In this document: one piece after another, positions 1-11,342 of the stretch
How positions within the stretch are numbered: the stretch's first letter is position 1
Layout of the letters: each line of letters starts with the position of its first letter
Assembly (NCBI RefSeq): GCF_000308635.1
Contig: NZ_BAGD01000117.1
Span: 1 to 32,526, forward strand
Source: Nocardia otitidiscaviarum NBRC 14405
GTDB lineage: Bacteria > Actinomycetota > Actinomycetes > Mycobacteriales > Mycobacteriaceae
Direction of reading: 5' to 3'
DNA length: 32,526 nucleotides
Made by a program: the position numbers and the translations under genes
The notes under the pieces: generated by a model
The model's input: only the letters and a program-made list of their open reading frames with translations
What the model was told of the DNA's origin: nothing
The model's database searches: none

Positions 1-2140
<2,140 letters not shown>

Positions 2141-2273
2141 CTCACGCGCAGTCGCGTGGTGGTCCGCGACCGTCGCTTGTCTGCTACGAATTCCGCTGGT
2201 CCCCACCCGAACGAAACCCGAACAGCAACCAGCGGAAGTAACACCGGAAGGTGGAACTTTCGTCGATGCGAAC

Positions 2274-2302
2274 AAGGTATGGACAGGAGGCAGCCAGCGC
2301 AA
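2274..2302 (-). promoter_or_regulatory. Candidate proximal rpoB promoter
   Basis: On the minus strand TTGCGC (2302-2297) and TACCTT (2279-2274) are separated by exactly 17 nt and point at rpoB, leaving a leader of about 125 nt. The match to sigma-70 type consensus is moderate. This is an inference from spacing and sequence only. Confidence 0.35.
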
Positions 2303-2308
2303 CGTCCA

Positions 2309-2338
2309 AAACTACACCCAAACCTACGGGGGTGTCAA
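2309..2338 (-). promoter_or_regulatory. Candidate distal rpoB promoter
   Basis: A perfect -35 hexamer TTGACA (2338-2333) is followed, 18 nt on, by TAGTTT (2314-2309) on the minus strand. It lies about 170 bp upstream of the rpoB start and immediately upstream of the second candidate. The 480-bp gap between rpoB and the last mce-operon gene holds no convincing gene. It contains these two promoters and, at its far end, a terminator. Confidence 0.45.
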
Positions 2339-2583
2339 AGTACCACCCGTTGCGGGTCGCGGCGGGCTGGCGCGCCGTACCGGTTCAACTGACACGCTGT
2401 CGGTGTTCCCGGCCCACCGGGAGTCCCCGTCTTCCGCTGGCTGCGATTGCCGGGTCACCATTCGGGGCGAACCCCTGTGACAGCTGCCGCTGTTGTGAAT
2501 AGCGTGACGGCTCGGACGAAACTCGTCAAGTGCGGCCGGTCCGACGCGTGGCGCGAGATCGTTTGGCGCGCTGGCAGATCACC

Positions 2584-2608
2584 GAAAAACCGGCCCCCAC
2601 CAGGGGCG
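2584..2608 (-). terminator. Intrinsic terminator of the mce operon
   Basis: About 20 bp after the stop of the last mce-operon gene, the minus strand reads GCCCC-TGGTG-GGGGC followed by CGG and five Ts. The stem is short but GC-only and the T-run is clear. It would separate the mce operon from rpoB. Confidence 0.6.
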
Positions 2609-2625
2609 TGAATTTCCTTGACGGA

Positions 2626-3372
2626 TCAGTTGTCGGCGATCTCGGCGGCCAGCCAGCGGCCGTCCACCTTCTGCATCCGAAGCACCACCGGACCGGAGGC
2701 GAGCGGTTCCGGGGTGCCGTCCCGGACCGCGGAGACATTGAGGTTCACCAGCAGTTCAGCGCGCTCGGGCGTGAGCAAAGTCACACCGATCGGATCGGTG
2801 GTCACCTCGGTGTCGGTCGCCGCCTGCTTGATGGTGCTGACCGTGGTGTCGATGTACTTCTCCAGATCCGCGCGCATCCGCTCGGTCAGCACCGCGCCGA
2901 CGGAGTCCTTCCACTGGTCGATCTCGGCGGCCCGGTAGCCGTAGAGCGTGGACAGGGCGTGATCGGCGGCGGCCTTCACCTCATCGGTGGCCTGATTGTC
3001 GACATAGGCGAGATTGTCGTCGTCGACGCCGGGACGCAGGGCCGCCACCACGGCGAAGACGCCGAGCAGGACCGCGGCGATACCGCAGCCGATCGCGAGC
3101 CGCCAGGAACCGCCGCGCGCCGCGGCGGCATGGGACGCGGTCTCCCCGCCGGGGGATGTCGCGGCGGCACTCGATGTCGCCCGCCCCGCCTTCCCGAGCC
3201 GAACCTTCGGGGACCCAGCACCGGCGCGTGAGCGGTCGGCATCCGCCGTGGTCCGTCGCGCCGATCCGGCCTGTCCCTCGCGGCCGAGGGCGCGGCGGGA
3301 GGACGAATCCTGCGGCGTGCCGGAGGTGCGGCGCTTGGGCGTGACGCGGTTGACGGGTCGTTTGTCGGCCAT
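2626..3372 (-). CDS. Mce-associated membrane protein (second, distal)
   Basis: A 248-residue single-pass membrane protein of the Mce-associated (Mas) type. The first 90 residues are basic, Ser/Ala/Gly-rich and probably disordered in the cytoplasm. One membrane helix follows at about 91-112, then an extracytoplasmic domain of about 135 residues ending in WLAAEIADN. That domain resembles the small folded domain of Mas proteins, which accompany mce operons in mycobacteria and related genera and are thought to stabilise the Mce transport complex. It starts 12 bp after the preceding Mas gene, is the last gene of the operon, and is followed by a terminator. The exact role is inferred from family and position. 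The long basic N-terminus is typical of one Mas subtype. Confidence 0.85.
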   Translation of the reverse strand: MADKRPVNRVTPKRRTSGTPQDSSSRRALGREGQAGSARRTTADADRSRAGAGSPKVRLGKAGRATSSAAATSPGGETASHAAAARGGSWRLAIGCGIAAVLLGVFAVVAALRPGVDDDNLAYVDNQATDEVKAAADHALSTLYGYRAAEIDQWKDSVGAVLTERMRADLEKYIDTTVSTIKQAATDTEVTTDPIGVTLLTPERAELLVNLNVSAVRDGTPEPLASGPVVLRMQKVDGRWLAAEIADN

Positions 3373-3384
3373 GGTCGCTGCCTC

Positions 3385-4083
3385 CTATCGGCCCGGCGCT
3401 TGCGGTTGCTGATCCGTCGGCTGCTGCTCGGCGGACTCGGGCTGATCCCCGCTCTGCGGCTGTTCCCCGGACTGCGGCTGATCGCCGGAGGGCGGCTGCT
3501 CGGTGGGTGCGGGTTCGGTGGGCAGCGCGCCCGCGTCGAGCGATACCGGCTCACCCAGATTCCGCGCCTGTTCGGCCTTCCAGGTGTCGCCTTCCTTCAC
3601 CATGTCCAGATTCCACAGCTGGCGGAAGGTGGCCGGTTGACCGCCGGGCCAGGCGCGGGTGATGCGCAGCACGACGAAGGCGGTGGCGCGGTCGTTCTCG
3701 CTGGCGAGCGAGGTGATGGTCGCGCCCTCCACCTCCGACCGCATGCGGGTCCGCGCCTCGGCGACCTGGGATTTCAACGAATCCAGATCCTTGGTCTGCT
3801 CCTCCCGGAGCGCGCCGGTGGTGGAGGACAGCATGGTCCGCAGTGATCCGTCGACGTCGTCGGGGTCGAAGGTCATGAGGTTGACCGCGGCCTGCCGGGC
3901 GTCGTTCAGGGCGGTGTCGCGAGCGTCGGCGCGGCCGTTGTCCTGCACGAGCCCGCCCACGATCCAGGCGTAGCCGAACCACGCCGCCGCCACCGCGGCC
4001 ACCGCGAGCAGGGCGACGGCGGCCACCGTGACGCCCGTGCGCGCGGAGCGGTCGACGGATTCGCTGTCGTTTTGCTGACTCAC
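3385..4083 (-). CDS. Mce-associated membrane protein (first, proximal)
   Basis: A 232-residue Mce-associated protein. A short cytoplasmic N-terminus is followed by one membrane helix (about 18-45), an extracytoplasmic domain (about 50-180, including FRQLWNLDMVKEGDTWK), and a Pro/Gln/Ser-rich tail. The tail is built from near-repeats of a six-residue unit, SGDQPQ, SGEQPQ, SGDQPE, encoded by an 18-bp period at about 3425-3500. It starts 28 bp after the mceF stop, so it belongs to the same operon. Mas proteins are partners of Mce complexes in the envelope. Assignment rests on architecture and position. The repeat tail may span or contact peptidoglycan, but that is speculation. Confidence 0.85.
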   Translation of the reverse strand: MSQQNDSESVDRSARTGVTVAAVALLAVAAVAAAWFGYAWIVGGLVQDNGRADARDTALNDARQAAVNLMTFDPDDVDGSLRTMLSSTTGALREEQTKDLDSLKSQVAEARTRMRSEVEGATITSLASENDRATAFVVLRITRAWPGGQPATFRQLWNLDMVKEGDTWKAEQARNLGEPVSLDAGALPTEPAPTEQPPSGDQPQSGEQPQSGDQPESAEQQPTDQQPQAPGR

Positions 4084-4111
4084 GCCGTCACCATACTTTC
4101 CGCCGGATTCC

Positions 4112-5374
4112 TCACCGTTTCGGCGTCACGCCGAGCAGCGTGGCCAGTTGGGTGGCGACCGGATTGAGATTCAACTTCTCCGGATCGACCTTGGGGTTGT
4201 CGTCCCACGGCTGCGGCACGCTCGGATCGGCGAACTCGGCGCGCTCACCACCGCGCACTGCCGTCGGATTGCCTTGCGGCACCAAGCATTTGGCCTCGGT
4301 ATTGAACGGGAAGTCGTCGCGGCTGTCGTCGAAATCCGGGTTCTGCGCCCGCATCTCGTCCAGAATCCGCTGCGTGCCCTCGTAACCGACCGTGCAGGCG
4401 GGCGGATTGTTGGTCTCCAGCACCAGGCCGAAGTGGGTGGTGCCGTCGCCGGGAGCGGTCGCCGACGCGCCGATGGACAGCAGCGGCAGCATCTGCAGTA
4501 CCGGGCCGAGCGCGTAGAACTTCGGCGAGATGGTGAGCAGCAGGGTGCGCAGGTTCGCCAGGTCGCGGGTGAGCGCGTCACCGCTCTCCCGCAGCAGCTG
4601 CGAGATCTGACTGCCCGCGTCGGTGCCGGTGCCGATCAGCCGCCGCACGTCCGGATCGCTGGAGCGCAGCTGCGCCGAGAGCCGGTCCAGGCCGTCGCTG
4701 AACTGCCGGATGGCCGGGGACTGTTCGGCCTGGGTGGTCAGCACCGTCTGCGCGTCCCGGATGAGCTGCAGGGTCTGCGGCAGCGCGTCCACGCCGGTCT
4801 CGGTGAACCGGGCCAGCGAATCCACCAGCACCTGGAGCTCGTCGCCCTTGCCGTCGAACGCCTTGCCGAGTTCGGTGATGGTGGTGGACAGCGCCACCAG
4901 GTCGGTGGTGCTGGCGAAGTGATTCACGCTGGCGAGCAGATCCTCGACCGGGATCGGGGTCCGCGCGCCGTCGATGACGGAGCCGTCCCGCAGATACGGC
5001 GCGCCCGCGCTGCTGGGCACCAGATCCACGTACTGCTCACCGATGGCGGATCGGTTGGCCACCACGGCTTTCGCGCTCTGCGGCACCTTGGGCGCGCCGG
5101 AGTCCAGCTCGAGCGTGATCAGCACGCCGTCGGGAATGATCTCCTGCTTGCCCACCCGGCCCACCGGAACGCCCCGGTAGGTGACCTCCGCGCCCGGAGA
5201 CAGATTGCCCGTGGTCGCCCGCTTGTCGTCGGTGTCGACGATCCGCACCTGCACCCGGTACTGGCCGAAGCCCAGCATATTGTCCAGGCGCACGTATTTC
5301 GCGCCCACGAACACCACGCCGAGCACGGCGATCAGCCCGAAGGCGATCAGCTGGTAGCGCACCAGTTTGCTCAT
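4112..5374 (-). CDS. mceF: MCE family protein MceF
   Basis: The sixth MCE-domain protein of the operon, 420 residues. An N-terminal membrane anchor (about 6-25) is followed by an MlaD/MCE domain (about 38-125) with the family patterns GAEVTYRGVPVGRV and NRSAIGEQYVDLVP, then a long helical region (about 150-300) and a C-terminal Pro/Asn-rich tail. Mce A-F proteins are thought to assemble into a hexameric tube carrying lipids across the mycolic-acid envelope. The ATG overlaps the mceE stop by 4 bp (ATGA), indicating translational coupling. Its last position in the A-F series identifies it as MceF. The lipid substrate of this particular system cannot be read from the sequence. Confidence 0.92.
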   Translation of the reverse strand: MSKLVRYQLIAFGLIAVLGVVFVGAKYVRLDNMLGFGQYRVQVRIVDTDDKRATTGNLSPGAEVTYRGVPVGRVGKQEIIPDGVLITLELDSGAPKVPQSAKAVVANRSAIGEQYVDLVPSSAGAPYLRDGSVIDGARTPIPVEDLLASVNHFASTTDLVALSTTITELGKAFDGKGDELQVLVDSLARFTETGVDALPQTLQLIRDAQTVLTTQAEQSPAIRQFSDGLDRLSAQLRSSDPDVRRLIGTGTDAGSQISQLLRESGDALTRDLANLRTLLLTISPKFYALGPVLQMLPLLSIGASATAPGDGTTHFGLVLETNNPPACTVGYEGTQRILDEMRAQNPDFDDSRDDFPFNTEAKCLVPQGNPTAVRGGERAEFADPSVPQPWDDNPKVDPEKLNLNPVATQLATLLGVTPKR

Positions 5375-6651
5375 CGCGGACCACCCACTCCCAGCTGGTC
5401 GAGCAGTGAACCGAGCGGATCGGTCGGAATGGGCAGTCCGGCGGGGAGCTGCGGGCGCACCACGGTGGGCGGCAGCGGCAGCAGCGAGACCGTCGGCCAG
5501 CCCGGACGCGGGCCGTTGCCGTTGTAGTACGGATTGGATCCGTCCACCGGTACCGGCCGTCCGTTCGGCGGGATGTACACCGGGTCCTGTTTGCCCACAC
5601 CGAGATTCGACAGCAGCGTGCCGATCTGCAGGTCCACCGACAGCCAGGTGTTGACCTGTCCGCCGAAGGCGGACTTGATGGCCTCGTCCGGGAACGGGTA
5701 GGTCGGAATGAGCGGGAACGCGGTGACCAGGTCGTCGGCGCCGCTACCCAGCGCCTGCAGTGTGGGGCGCAGCGAGTTGAGGTCGCGGATCAGATCGTCC
5801 TTGGAGTTGTCCAGGACGTCGAATCCGGCCTGGCCGACCCGGTCCAGCTGTCCGAGCAGCTGGATCAACTGCGGCCGCTGCTCCTCCAGAATCCGGATGC
5901 CGGTGGGCAATTCGTCGAGCACCTGCGAGATCTGGGTGGTCTGCCCGCTCAGGCGACTGCTCAGGGTGTCGAGCCCGTCCAGTGCGCGGGTGATGTCGTC
6001 GACCTGCCGGTTCAGTCCGTCGATCAGGGTGTTCGCCTGCTCCAGCAGATCGCGCACCGTGCTCTCGCGCCCCTCGAGCGCCTTGTTCAACTCCACCACG
6101 ATGGGCTGCAACTGCGCCACGCCGCCGCCGTTGAGCAGCAGGGACAGCGCGCCGAGCACCTGCTCCACCTCGGTGGCGGTGCGGGTGTTCGCCACCGGGA
6201 TGACCGCATTGTCGGCCAGCTTGGCCGGGGCCGGGTCGTGGGTGGGCACCGACAGTTCGATGAACTTCTCGCCCAGCAGATTCGTCTGCCGCACCTCGGC
6301 GCGGGCATTGGCGGGCAGGTCCACCGAATTTCGCACCACGGCCTTGACGCTGGCGGTCCAGCCGTCCGGCGCGAGCTCGATCCTGTCGACGCGGCCCACC
6401 GCCACACCGTCCACCTTGACCGTGGACTGCGGCACCAGGTCCAGCACATCGGCGAAGCGGATATCGAGGTGCAGCGGATCGTCGCCGACGCTCGGTCCGC
6501 CGGGCAGCGGAATGCTGTACGCGCCGTCGCCGCATCCGGCCAGCAGCGTCACCGCACTCAGGGCGGTCGCCACGGCGGCGACACGACGGCCGAATGCGCT
6601 GCCGCGGCGGCGGATTCCCGATGCGAGCACGCGCGAGCGGGGGCTGTTCAT
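5371..6651 (-). CDS. mceE: MCE family lipoprotein MceE (LprK-like)
   Basis: A 426-residue MCE protein with a lipoprotein signal peptide. Arg-rich residues 14-23 are followed by a hydrophobic stretch and the lipobox LLAGC, with the lipidated cysteine at residue 40. This fits the fifth position of mce operons, which is normally a lipoprotein such as LprK. The MCE domain follows at about 58-145 (VKVDGVAVGRVDRI, NLLGEKFIELSVP), then a helical region and a Pro-rich C-terminus. It overlaps mceD and mceF by 4 bp each. The lipid anchor would tether the Mce tube to the membrane, from family knowledge. Confidence 0.93.
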   Translation of the reverse strand: MNSPRSRVLASGIRRRGSAFGRRVAAVATALSAVTLLAGCGDGAYSIPLPGGPSVGDDPLHLDIRFADVLDLVPQSTVKVDGVAVGRVDRIELAPDGWTASVKAVVRNSVDLPANARAEVRQTNLLGEKFIELSVPTHDPAPAKLADNAVIPVANTRTATEVEQVLGALSLLLNGGGVAQLQPIVVELNKALEGRESTVRDLLEQANTLIDGLNRQVDDITRALDGLDTLSSRLSGQTTQISQVLDELPTGIRILEEQRPQLIQLLGQLDRVGQAGFDVLDNSKDDLIRDLNSLRPTLQALGSGADDLVTAFPLIPTYPFPDEAIKSAFGGQVNTWLSVDLQIGTLLSNLGVGKQDPVYIPPNGRPVPVDGSNPYYNGNGPRPGWPTVSLLPLPPTVVRPQLPAGLPIPTDPLGSLLDQLGVGGPR

Positions 6652-7904
6652 CGCTGTCCACCTCCTTCCGACGGCGGGGCCTGGTCCGATGGATTGCCGG
6701 GCACGGTGCCCGGCACCGGGGCACGCTGCTGGTTCTCGCCGCTCAGGATGCCGAACGGCAGGATCAGCGACGGTGTCGTCACACCCGCGGTGATCTGCGC
6801 GGCAATGGTCTCGCAGTGATCGAGGATGGGCCGCATCTGCCGGGTGATGGCGTCGAACTTCGGGTCGCCCGGGCGCAGCTTGCCCAGATCCAGCATCTTG
6901 CAGATGACCCCGAAGGGATCCTGCAGATCGGTGAAGTTCGGGCGCATGTCGAGGGTGCCGGTCTCACCGTTGTGCACATTGATCAGATTGCTCAGCGCGG
7001 TCGGGATGAGCGGCAGCGCCGCGGCCAGGTCCTCGCGCTGGTCGGCGAGGGTCTGGGTGAGCTGGGTCAGCGCGTCGGCATTGGCCTGCACCAGTTCCCG
7101 GTTGTCGTCGATGAACCGGGCCACGTCGCCGAGCGCGACGGACAGCAGGTTCAGCGCGTCACCGAGGGTGCTGCGTTCCTCGGCGAGGAAGCCCGCCAGA
7201 TCGGCCAACTGTGCGTTGAACTGCCGCACCTGGGCGTCGTTGCGCGCCAGCGCGGTCACGAACACCTGCAGGTTCTTCACCGTGTCGAAGATGTCGGATC
7301 GCGAATCACCCAGCACCGCGGCGGCTTTGGACAGCTGCTCGAAGCTGTTGGCCAGCGCCTCGCCGTTTCCGGCCAGATTGGCGGAAGTGGTGCGCACCAG
7401 CTCGTTGAGCGCCCCCTCCTTGTTGGCGCCTTCGGGCCCCAGCGCGTCGGAGAGTTCGGTGATGCTCCGGTAGAGCCGGTCCACCTCGACCGGGGTGGCG
7501 GTGCGTTCTTTAGGAATGGTGGCCTCGCGCCCCATCTTCGGCCCGCCCCGGTACACCGGCGCGAGCTGGATGTAGCGGTCCGACACCACCGAGGGTGTGA
7601 TCTGCGCGGCCTTGGCGTCGGCCGGGATGTCGTATTCGCGATCGACACTCATGACGATCTTCACCTGATCGCCCACGGGCTCGATGGAGTCCACCCGGCC
7701 CACCGGCACGCCGAGGATGCGCACATCGGAGCCCTCGTAAATGCCGATGGACTTGTCGAAGTAGGCGGTGATCCGGGTGGTGGTGAACTTGTCGAAACCC
7801 CACCACGCCACGGCGGCGATGAGCACCGCGCCCGCTACGACGGCGGCGAGGATCGCCCTGCCGCGCGGGGATTCCCGCAGGCCGGTCAGCACGTCGCGAG
7901 CCAT
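6648..7904 (-). CDS. mceD: MCE family protein MceD
   Basis: A 418-residue MCE protein. One membrane helix (about 17-35) is followed by the MCE domain (about 40-125) with GSDVRILGVPVGRVDSI and VSDRYIQLAP, then a long helical segment and a short Pro/Gly-rich tail, as is common for MceD. It starts 2 bp after the mceC stop and overlaps mceE by 4 bp. It is an envelope lipid-transport component by family. There is no sign of truncation. Confidence 0.92.
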   Translation of the reverse strand: MARDVLTGLRESPRGRAILAAVVAGAVLIAAVAWWGFDKFTTTRITAYFDKSIGIYEGSDVRILGVPVGRVDSIEPVGDQVKIVMSVDREYDIPADAKAAQITPSVVSDRYIQLAPVYRGGPKMGREATIPKERTATPVEVDRLYRSITELSDALGPEGANKEGALNELVRTTSANLAGNGEALANSFEQLSKAAAVLGDSRSDIFDTVKNLQVFVTALARNDAQVRQFNAQLADLAGFLAEERSTLGDALNLLSVALGDVARFIDDNRELVQANADALTQLTQTLADQREDLAAALPLIPTALSNLINVHNGETGTLDMRPNFTDLQDPFGVICKMLDLGKLRPGDPKFDAITRQMRPILDHCETIAAQITAGVTTPSLILPFGILSGENQQRAPVPGTVPGNPSDQAPPSEGGGQR

Positions 7905-7906
7905 GG

Positions 7907-8914
7907 CTAGCCTCCCATCTTCCGGATCGGTTCGCGGTAGCCGGGCACTTCCGGCAGCGCGGGCGGAATCAGGTTGGTGATCACCGCGTCGAACCAGCGG
8001 CCGGTGCCGAGCACATTGGCGTAGAGGCCGTAGAACGGCGCGGCCAGCGTCAGCGTCTTGGCGATGTCGGCCTGGTGGGCATTGAGGATGTCGATGGTCT
8101 TGCGGAGATTGGTGAGGGCGGGCCCGATCTGTTCCTCGTTGTCGTGCACCAGGGCGCTCAGTTCCGCGCCGATGGTCTCGGCCCCCGTGAGCAGCTGCCG
8201 GATCGCCTGCTGCCGGATATTGAGTTCGGCCAGCAGCTGACCGCCGTTCGCGAGCAGGCGTTCGAATTCGGCATTGCGGTCGGCCAGCACCTGGCTGGTC
8301 TGCTTGGTCGCGGCGAACAGGGTGCGCAGCTTCTCGTCCCGCTTGGCGATCGACTCCGAGAGCCGGGCGACGCCGTCGATGGAGCCGCGGATCTCCGGCG
8401 GGGTCGCCGAGAACGCCTCCGACAGCACCCGCATGCTCTGGGCCAGCTGTGCGGTGTCGGTCTGCTCGATGTCCTCGGCGGCGTCACTGAAGGCGTCCAC
8501 CACGTCGTAGGGGGATACCGTGCGCGACAGCGGGATTCGTTCGGAGGGGTCGGCCGCGCCGGAGCCCTTGGGGTCCAGGGCCAGGTACTTCTGGCCCAGC
8601 AGCGTCTTGATCTGGATGGAGGCGGTGGTCTCGTTGCCGACCCAGGCGTCCTGGGTGCGGAAGTCCACCAGCACCCGGTCGCCGTCGAGCCGCACATCCT
8701 GGACGGAGCCGACCTTGACGCCCGCGATGCGCACCTCGTTGCCCTGCTTCAGCCCGGCGGCCTCGGAGAATTCCGCGGTGTACTTGGTGCCCGCGCCGAT
8801 GATCGGCAGCCGATCCAGGCTGAACGCGGTCATGGTCACCAGCAGCACCATGGCCAGGCCGATCCCGCCCATGAAGGCGGGGCTGCGCGCGCCGAGTACG
8901 GTCCGGTCGTCCAT
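7907..8914 (-). CDS. mceC: MCE family protein MceC
   Basis: A 335-residue MCE protein starting MDDRTVLGARSPAFMGG. The frame is open further upstream, but this ATG (8914-8912) overlaps the mceB stop as TGATG, follows a good ribosome site (GGGAGG), and places the membrane helix at about 17-34 as in other MceC proteins. The MCE domain carries GNEVRIAGVKVGSV and LLGQKYLALDPKG. A helical region and a C-terminal segment PALPEVPGYREPIRKMGG follow. It is part of the translationally coupled mceABCDEF chain. Confidence 0.92.
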   Translation of the reverse strand: MDDRTVLGARSPAFMGGIGLAMVLLVTMTAFSLDRLPIIGAGTKYTAEFSEAAGLKQGNEVRIAGVKVGSVQDVRLDGDRVLVDFRTQDAWVGNETTASIQIKTLLGQKYLALDPKGSGAADPSERIPLSRTVSPYDVVDAFSDAAEDIEQTDTAQLAQSMRVLSEAFSATPPEIRGSIDGVARLSESIAKRDEKLRTLFAATKQTSQVLADRNAEFERLLANGGQLLAELNIRQQAIRQLLTGAETIGAELSALVHDNEEQIGPALTNLRKTIDILNAHQADIAKTLTLAAPFYGLYANVLGTGRWFDAVITNLIPPALPEVPGYREPIRKMGG

Positions 8915-9993
8915 CAGCGGCCTCCCTTTCCGTGGCAGCGCGGCGCCGGGTTGGTGTAGATCGGCTGGTTGATGGTGGGCATGTCGGCGGGCAGGTTCAG
9001 CTGCGGCGCGTCCTGCACACCGGGCCCGGCGACGATGTCGATGCCGCACAGGTAGAACTGGAACCAGGAGCCGTAGCTCGCGGCCCGGCCCAGTTTCTCC
9101 ATCTTGATGGGCAGATTGGTCAGCCCCTCGTCGACCTCGGGCTGCCGGGCGTTGAGGGTGCCGGTGAGCTGCTCGAGCCCAGCGATCGCGCCCTGCAGAT
9201 TGGGCCGGGTCGGCACCAGCAGGTCCGCGGTGGCGGCGGCCAGGTCGCCCAGGGAGCTGACCGCCTGGCCGATGGTGCCGCGTTCGGCGTTCAGTCCGGA
9301 GATCAGTGCCTCGGTGTTGACGATGAGCTGATCGAGTTGGCCGTCGCGCGAGTTGACGGCGTCCAGTACCGCGTTCAGGTTCTCCACCACCGCGCCGATC
9401 ACCGCGTCCTTGTCGGCGATCTTGTTGGTGAGGCTGGCGGTGCTGGCCACCAGATCCCGGATGGTGCCGGATTCGCCCTGGAAGACCTGGATGATCTCGT
9501 AGGACAGCTTGTTCACGTCATCCGGTGTCAGGGTCTGGAACAGCGGCCGGAAGCCGTTGAACAGCTCGGTGAGGTTGAGCGCGGGCGTGGTGTGCTCCAG
9601 CGGGATGGTGGCGCCCCCGTTGATCTTGCGGCCCTGCTCCCCCGGGCCCTGTTCCAGCGCGATATAGCGCTGCCCCACCAGATTCCGGTACTTGATGGTG
9701 GCCGTGGTGGAGGCGGGCAGCCAGTCGCGGTCGTTGAGTTCGAACCGCACCTCGGCCAGCCGCCGCTCCACGATGGACACCCCGGTCACCTTGCCGACCC
9801 GCACCCCGGCGATGCGCACCTCGTCGCCCGGATTGAGCGAGGTGACATCGGTGAAGCGAGCCTTGAACTCGGTGCCGCCGCCGGTGTAGTTGGCGATGGT
9901 CAGGCCCAGAATGCCGGTGGCCAGCACGGTCACCACCACGAAGGCGACGAGTTTGGTCAGGGTGGGGCCGAGGCCGCGCAGTTTGTCGGTCAT
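8914..9993 (-). CDS. mceB: MCE family protein MceB
   Basis: A 359-residue MCE protein with an N-terminal membrane helix (about 14-34), an MCE domain (about 40-125; GDEVRIAGVRVGKVTG, NLVGQRYIALEQG) and a helical region. The C-terminus has two cysteines (FYLCGIDI and PRCHGKGGR) that could form an extracytoplasmic disulfide. It overlaps mceA by 4 bp and mceC by 1 bp. Assignment as MceB is from family and second position in the series. Confidence 0.92.
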   Translation of the reverse strand: MTDKLRGLGPTLTKLVAFVVVTVLATGILGLTIANYTGGGTEFKARFTDVTSLNPGDEVRIAGVRVGKVTGVSIVERRLAEVRFELNDRDWLPASTTATIKYRNLVGQRYIALEQGPGEQGRKINGGATIPLEHTTPALNLTELFNGFRPLFQTLTPDDVNKLSYEIIQVFQGESGTIRDLVASTASLTNKIADKDAVIGAVVENLNAVLDAVNSRDGQLDQLIVNTEALISGLNAERGTIGQAVSSLGDLAAATADLLVPTRPNLQGAIAGLEQLTGTLNARQPEVDEGLTNLPIKMEKLGRAASYGSWFQFYLCGIDIVAGPGVQDAPQLNLPADMPTINQPIYTNPAPRCHGKGGR

Positions 9994-11342
9994 CGCACGC
10001 TCACCTCACTGCCGCGCAGGGCCGGGGCCGCGATCCGGGTCACCCAGCTCGGCACCTCGTCCGGCGAGACGCCATGTGCCGCACCGTAGATCGCGCCGAT
10101 GGTCTGCTGTTCGGCGGGCGATCCGACAGAGCTGGGAGTGAACGGTCCGTATACGCGGTACTGGGGTTCGGGCATGAGTCCGATGCTCTGGTCGCCGGGA
10201 TTGCGGCTGGGCGGCTGATAGGAGCCGTCATTGCCGGAGCCGTTGGTGTACTGGCCCGGGTCCACGCCGAGCGGATACTCCGGGATGCACATGGCCCCTC
10301 GGGGATCGAACCAGCGCGGCTCGTCCTGGTTGGGCAGGTAGCGGCCGCGCGGATTGACGATCTCCACGGACACGCGCGAGCCCGGCAGATCGGTGCCCTT
10401 GCCGAAGATGTCGTCGATGCGCGGCTTCATCTGCGCGAAGTTCGCCAGCGCGCAGGAGTAGCCGGGCGAGTACTTCGCCAGCGCCTCCAGTGCGGGCCGG
10501 GAGTCGGCGGCCACGTCGATGATGTTGTCGCGGTTGGCGATCAGGAAGTCGGCGGTGGTCGCGGCGCTCGGGGTGAGCGTGGCCAGCAGGGTGTCGATCT
10601 GTGAACGCTGCTGCACGATGGTGGCATTGGTGGTGCGCAGATTGTCCAGCGCGGAGACCAGCTGCGGGGCGGCGTCGGCGTAGGTGTCGGCGACGGTGGC
10701 GAACTGGCGCAGATCCTCCTGCAGCGTGGGCAGTTCCACGTTCACCTCGGCGAAGATGCGATCGAGCCGGTCGATGGTGTTGCCGAGCTCCTCGCCCCGG
10801 CCCTGCAATGCCTGCGAGAGCGCGCCCAGCGTGGAGGCCAGGTACTGCGGCGGCACCGCCTGCAACAGCGGCAGCAGATTGTCCAGCAGCTGGCTCACCT
10901 CGACCGCGTTGCCGGAGGTGTCCTGGTACAGGGTGACGTCCTCGGTCAGCCTGCCGGTCGGATGCTCCGGCCACACCAGGTCCACGTACTTCTCGCCGAA
11001 GAGGGTTTTCGGCAGCAGCCGGGCGGTGACATTGGCCGGGATCTGCTCGGCCCGATCCGGGTCGATGGCCAGGTGCAGGGTGACCTCGCCGTCGGTGAAA
11101 TCGCTGGAGCGCACCTCGCCCACCGTGATGCCGCGAACCTTCACATCCGCGTTGCGGGTCAACGCGTTTCCGACCGTGTCGGTGATGAGGTCGACCCGCA
11201 CGGTCTCCACGAACGCCTTGTTGTAGACGGCGATCGTGGTGCTGAGGAACAGCGCCATCACCACGAAGAACAGCACCCCGAGGGTCCGGGTGCGCAGTGT
11301 CTCCGTGGACCGCCACAGTTGCACGCGCCTCGGATTGCTCAT
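9990..11342 (-). CDS. mceA: MCE family protein MceA
   Basis: The first MCE protein, 450 residues from ATG at 11342 (MSNPRRVQLWRSTETLRTRT). This start overlaps the yrbEB stop by 4 bp (ATGA); an 11-codon longer frame would run into yrbEB. The membrane helix is at about 22-41 and the MCE domain at about 45-135 (NADVKVRGITVGEV, TLFGEKYVDLVWP). A long helical part follows, then a C-terminal domain of about 140 residues with conserved cysteines (YSCALANFAQ, GAMCIPEYPLG), typical of MceA. It leads the mceA-F series after the two permease genes. Confidence 0.93.
   Translation of the reverse strand: MSNPRRVQLWRSTETLRTRTLGVLFFVVMALFLSTTIAVYNKAFVETVRVDLITDTVGNALTRNADVKVRGITVGEVRSSDFTDGEVTLHLAIDPDRAEQIPANVTARLLPKTLFGEKYVDLVWPEHPTGRLTEDVTLYQDTSGNAVEVSQLLDNLLPLLQAVPPQYLASTLGALSQALQGRGEELGNTIDRLDRIFAEVNVELPTLQEDLRQFATVADTYADAAPQLVSALDNLRTTNATIVQQRSQIDTLLATLTPSAATTADFLIANRDNIIDVAADSRPALEALAKYSPGYSCALANFAQMKPRIDDIFGKGTDLPGSRVSVEIVNPRGRYLPNQDEPRWFDPRGAMCIPEYPLGVDPGQYTNGSGNDGSYQPPSRNPGDQSIGLMPEPQYRVYGPFTPSSVGSPAEQQTIGAIYGAAHGVSPDEVPSWVTRIAAPALRGSEVSVR

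Noticed and set aside
2500..2540. TTGACG with TATTCA as a third rpoB promoter
   Set aside because: The spacer is 22 nt, too long for a normal sigma-70 type promoter.
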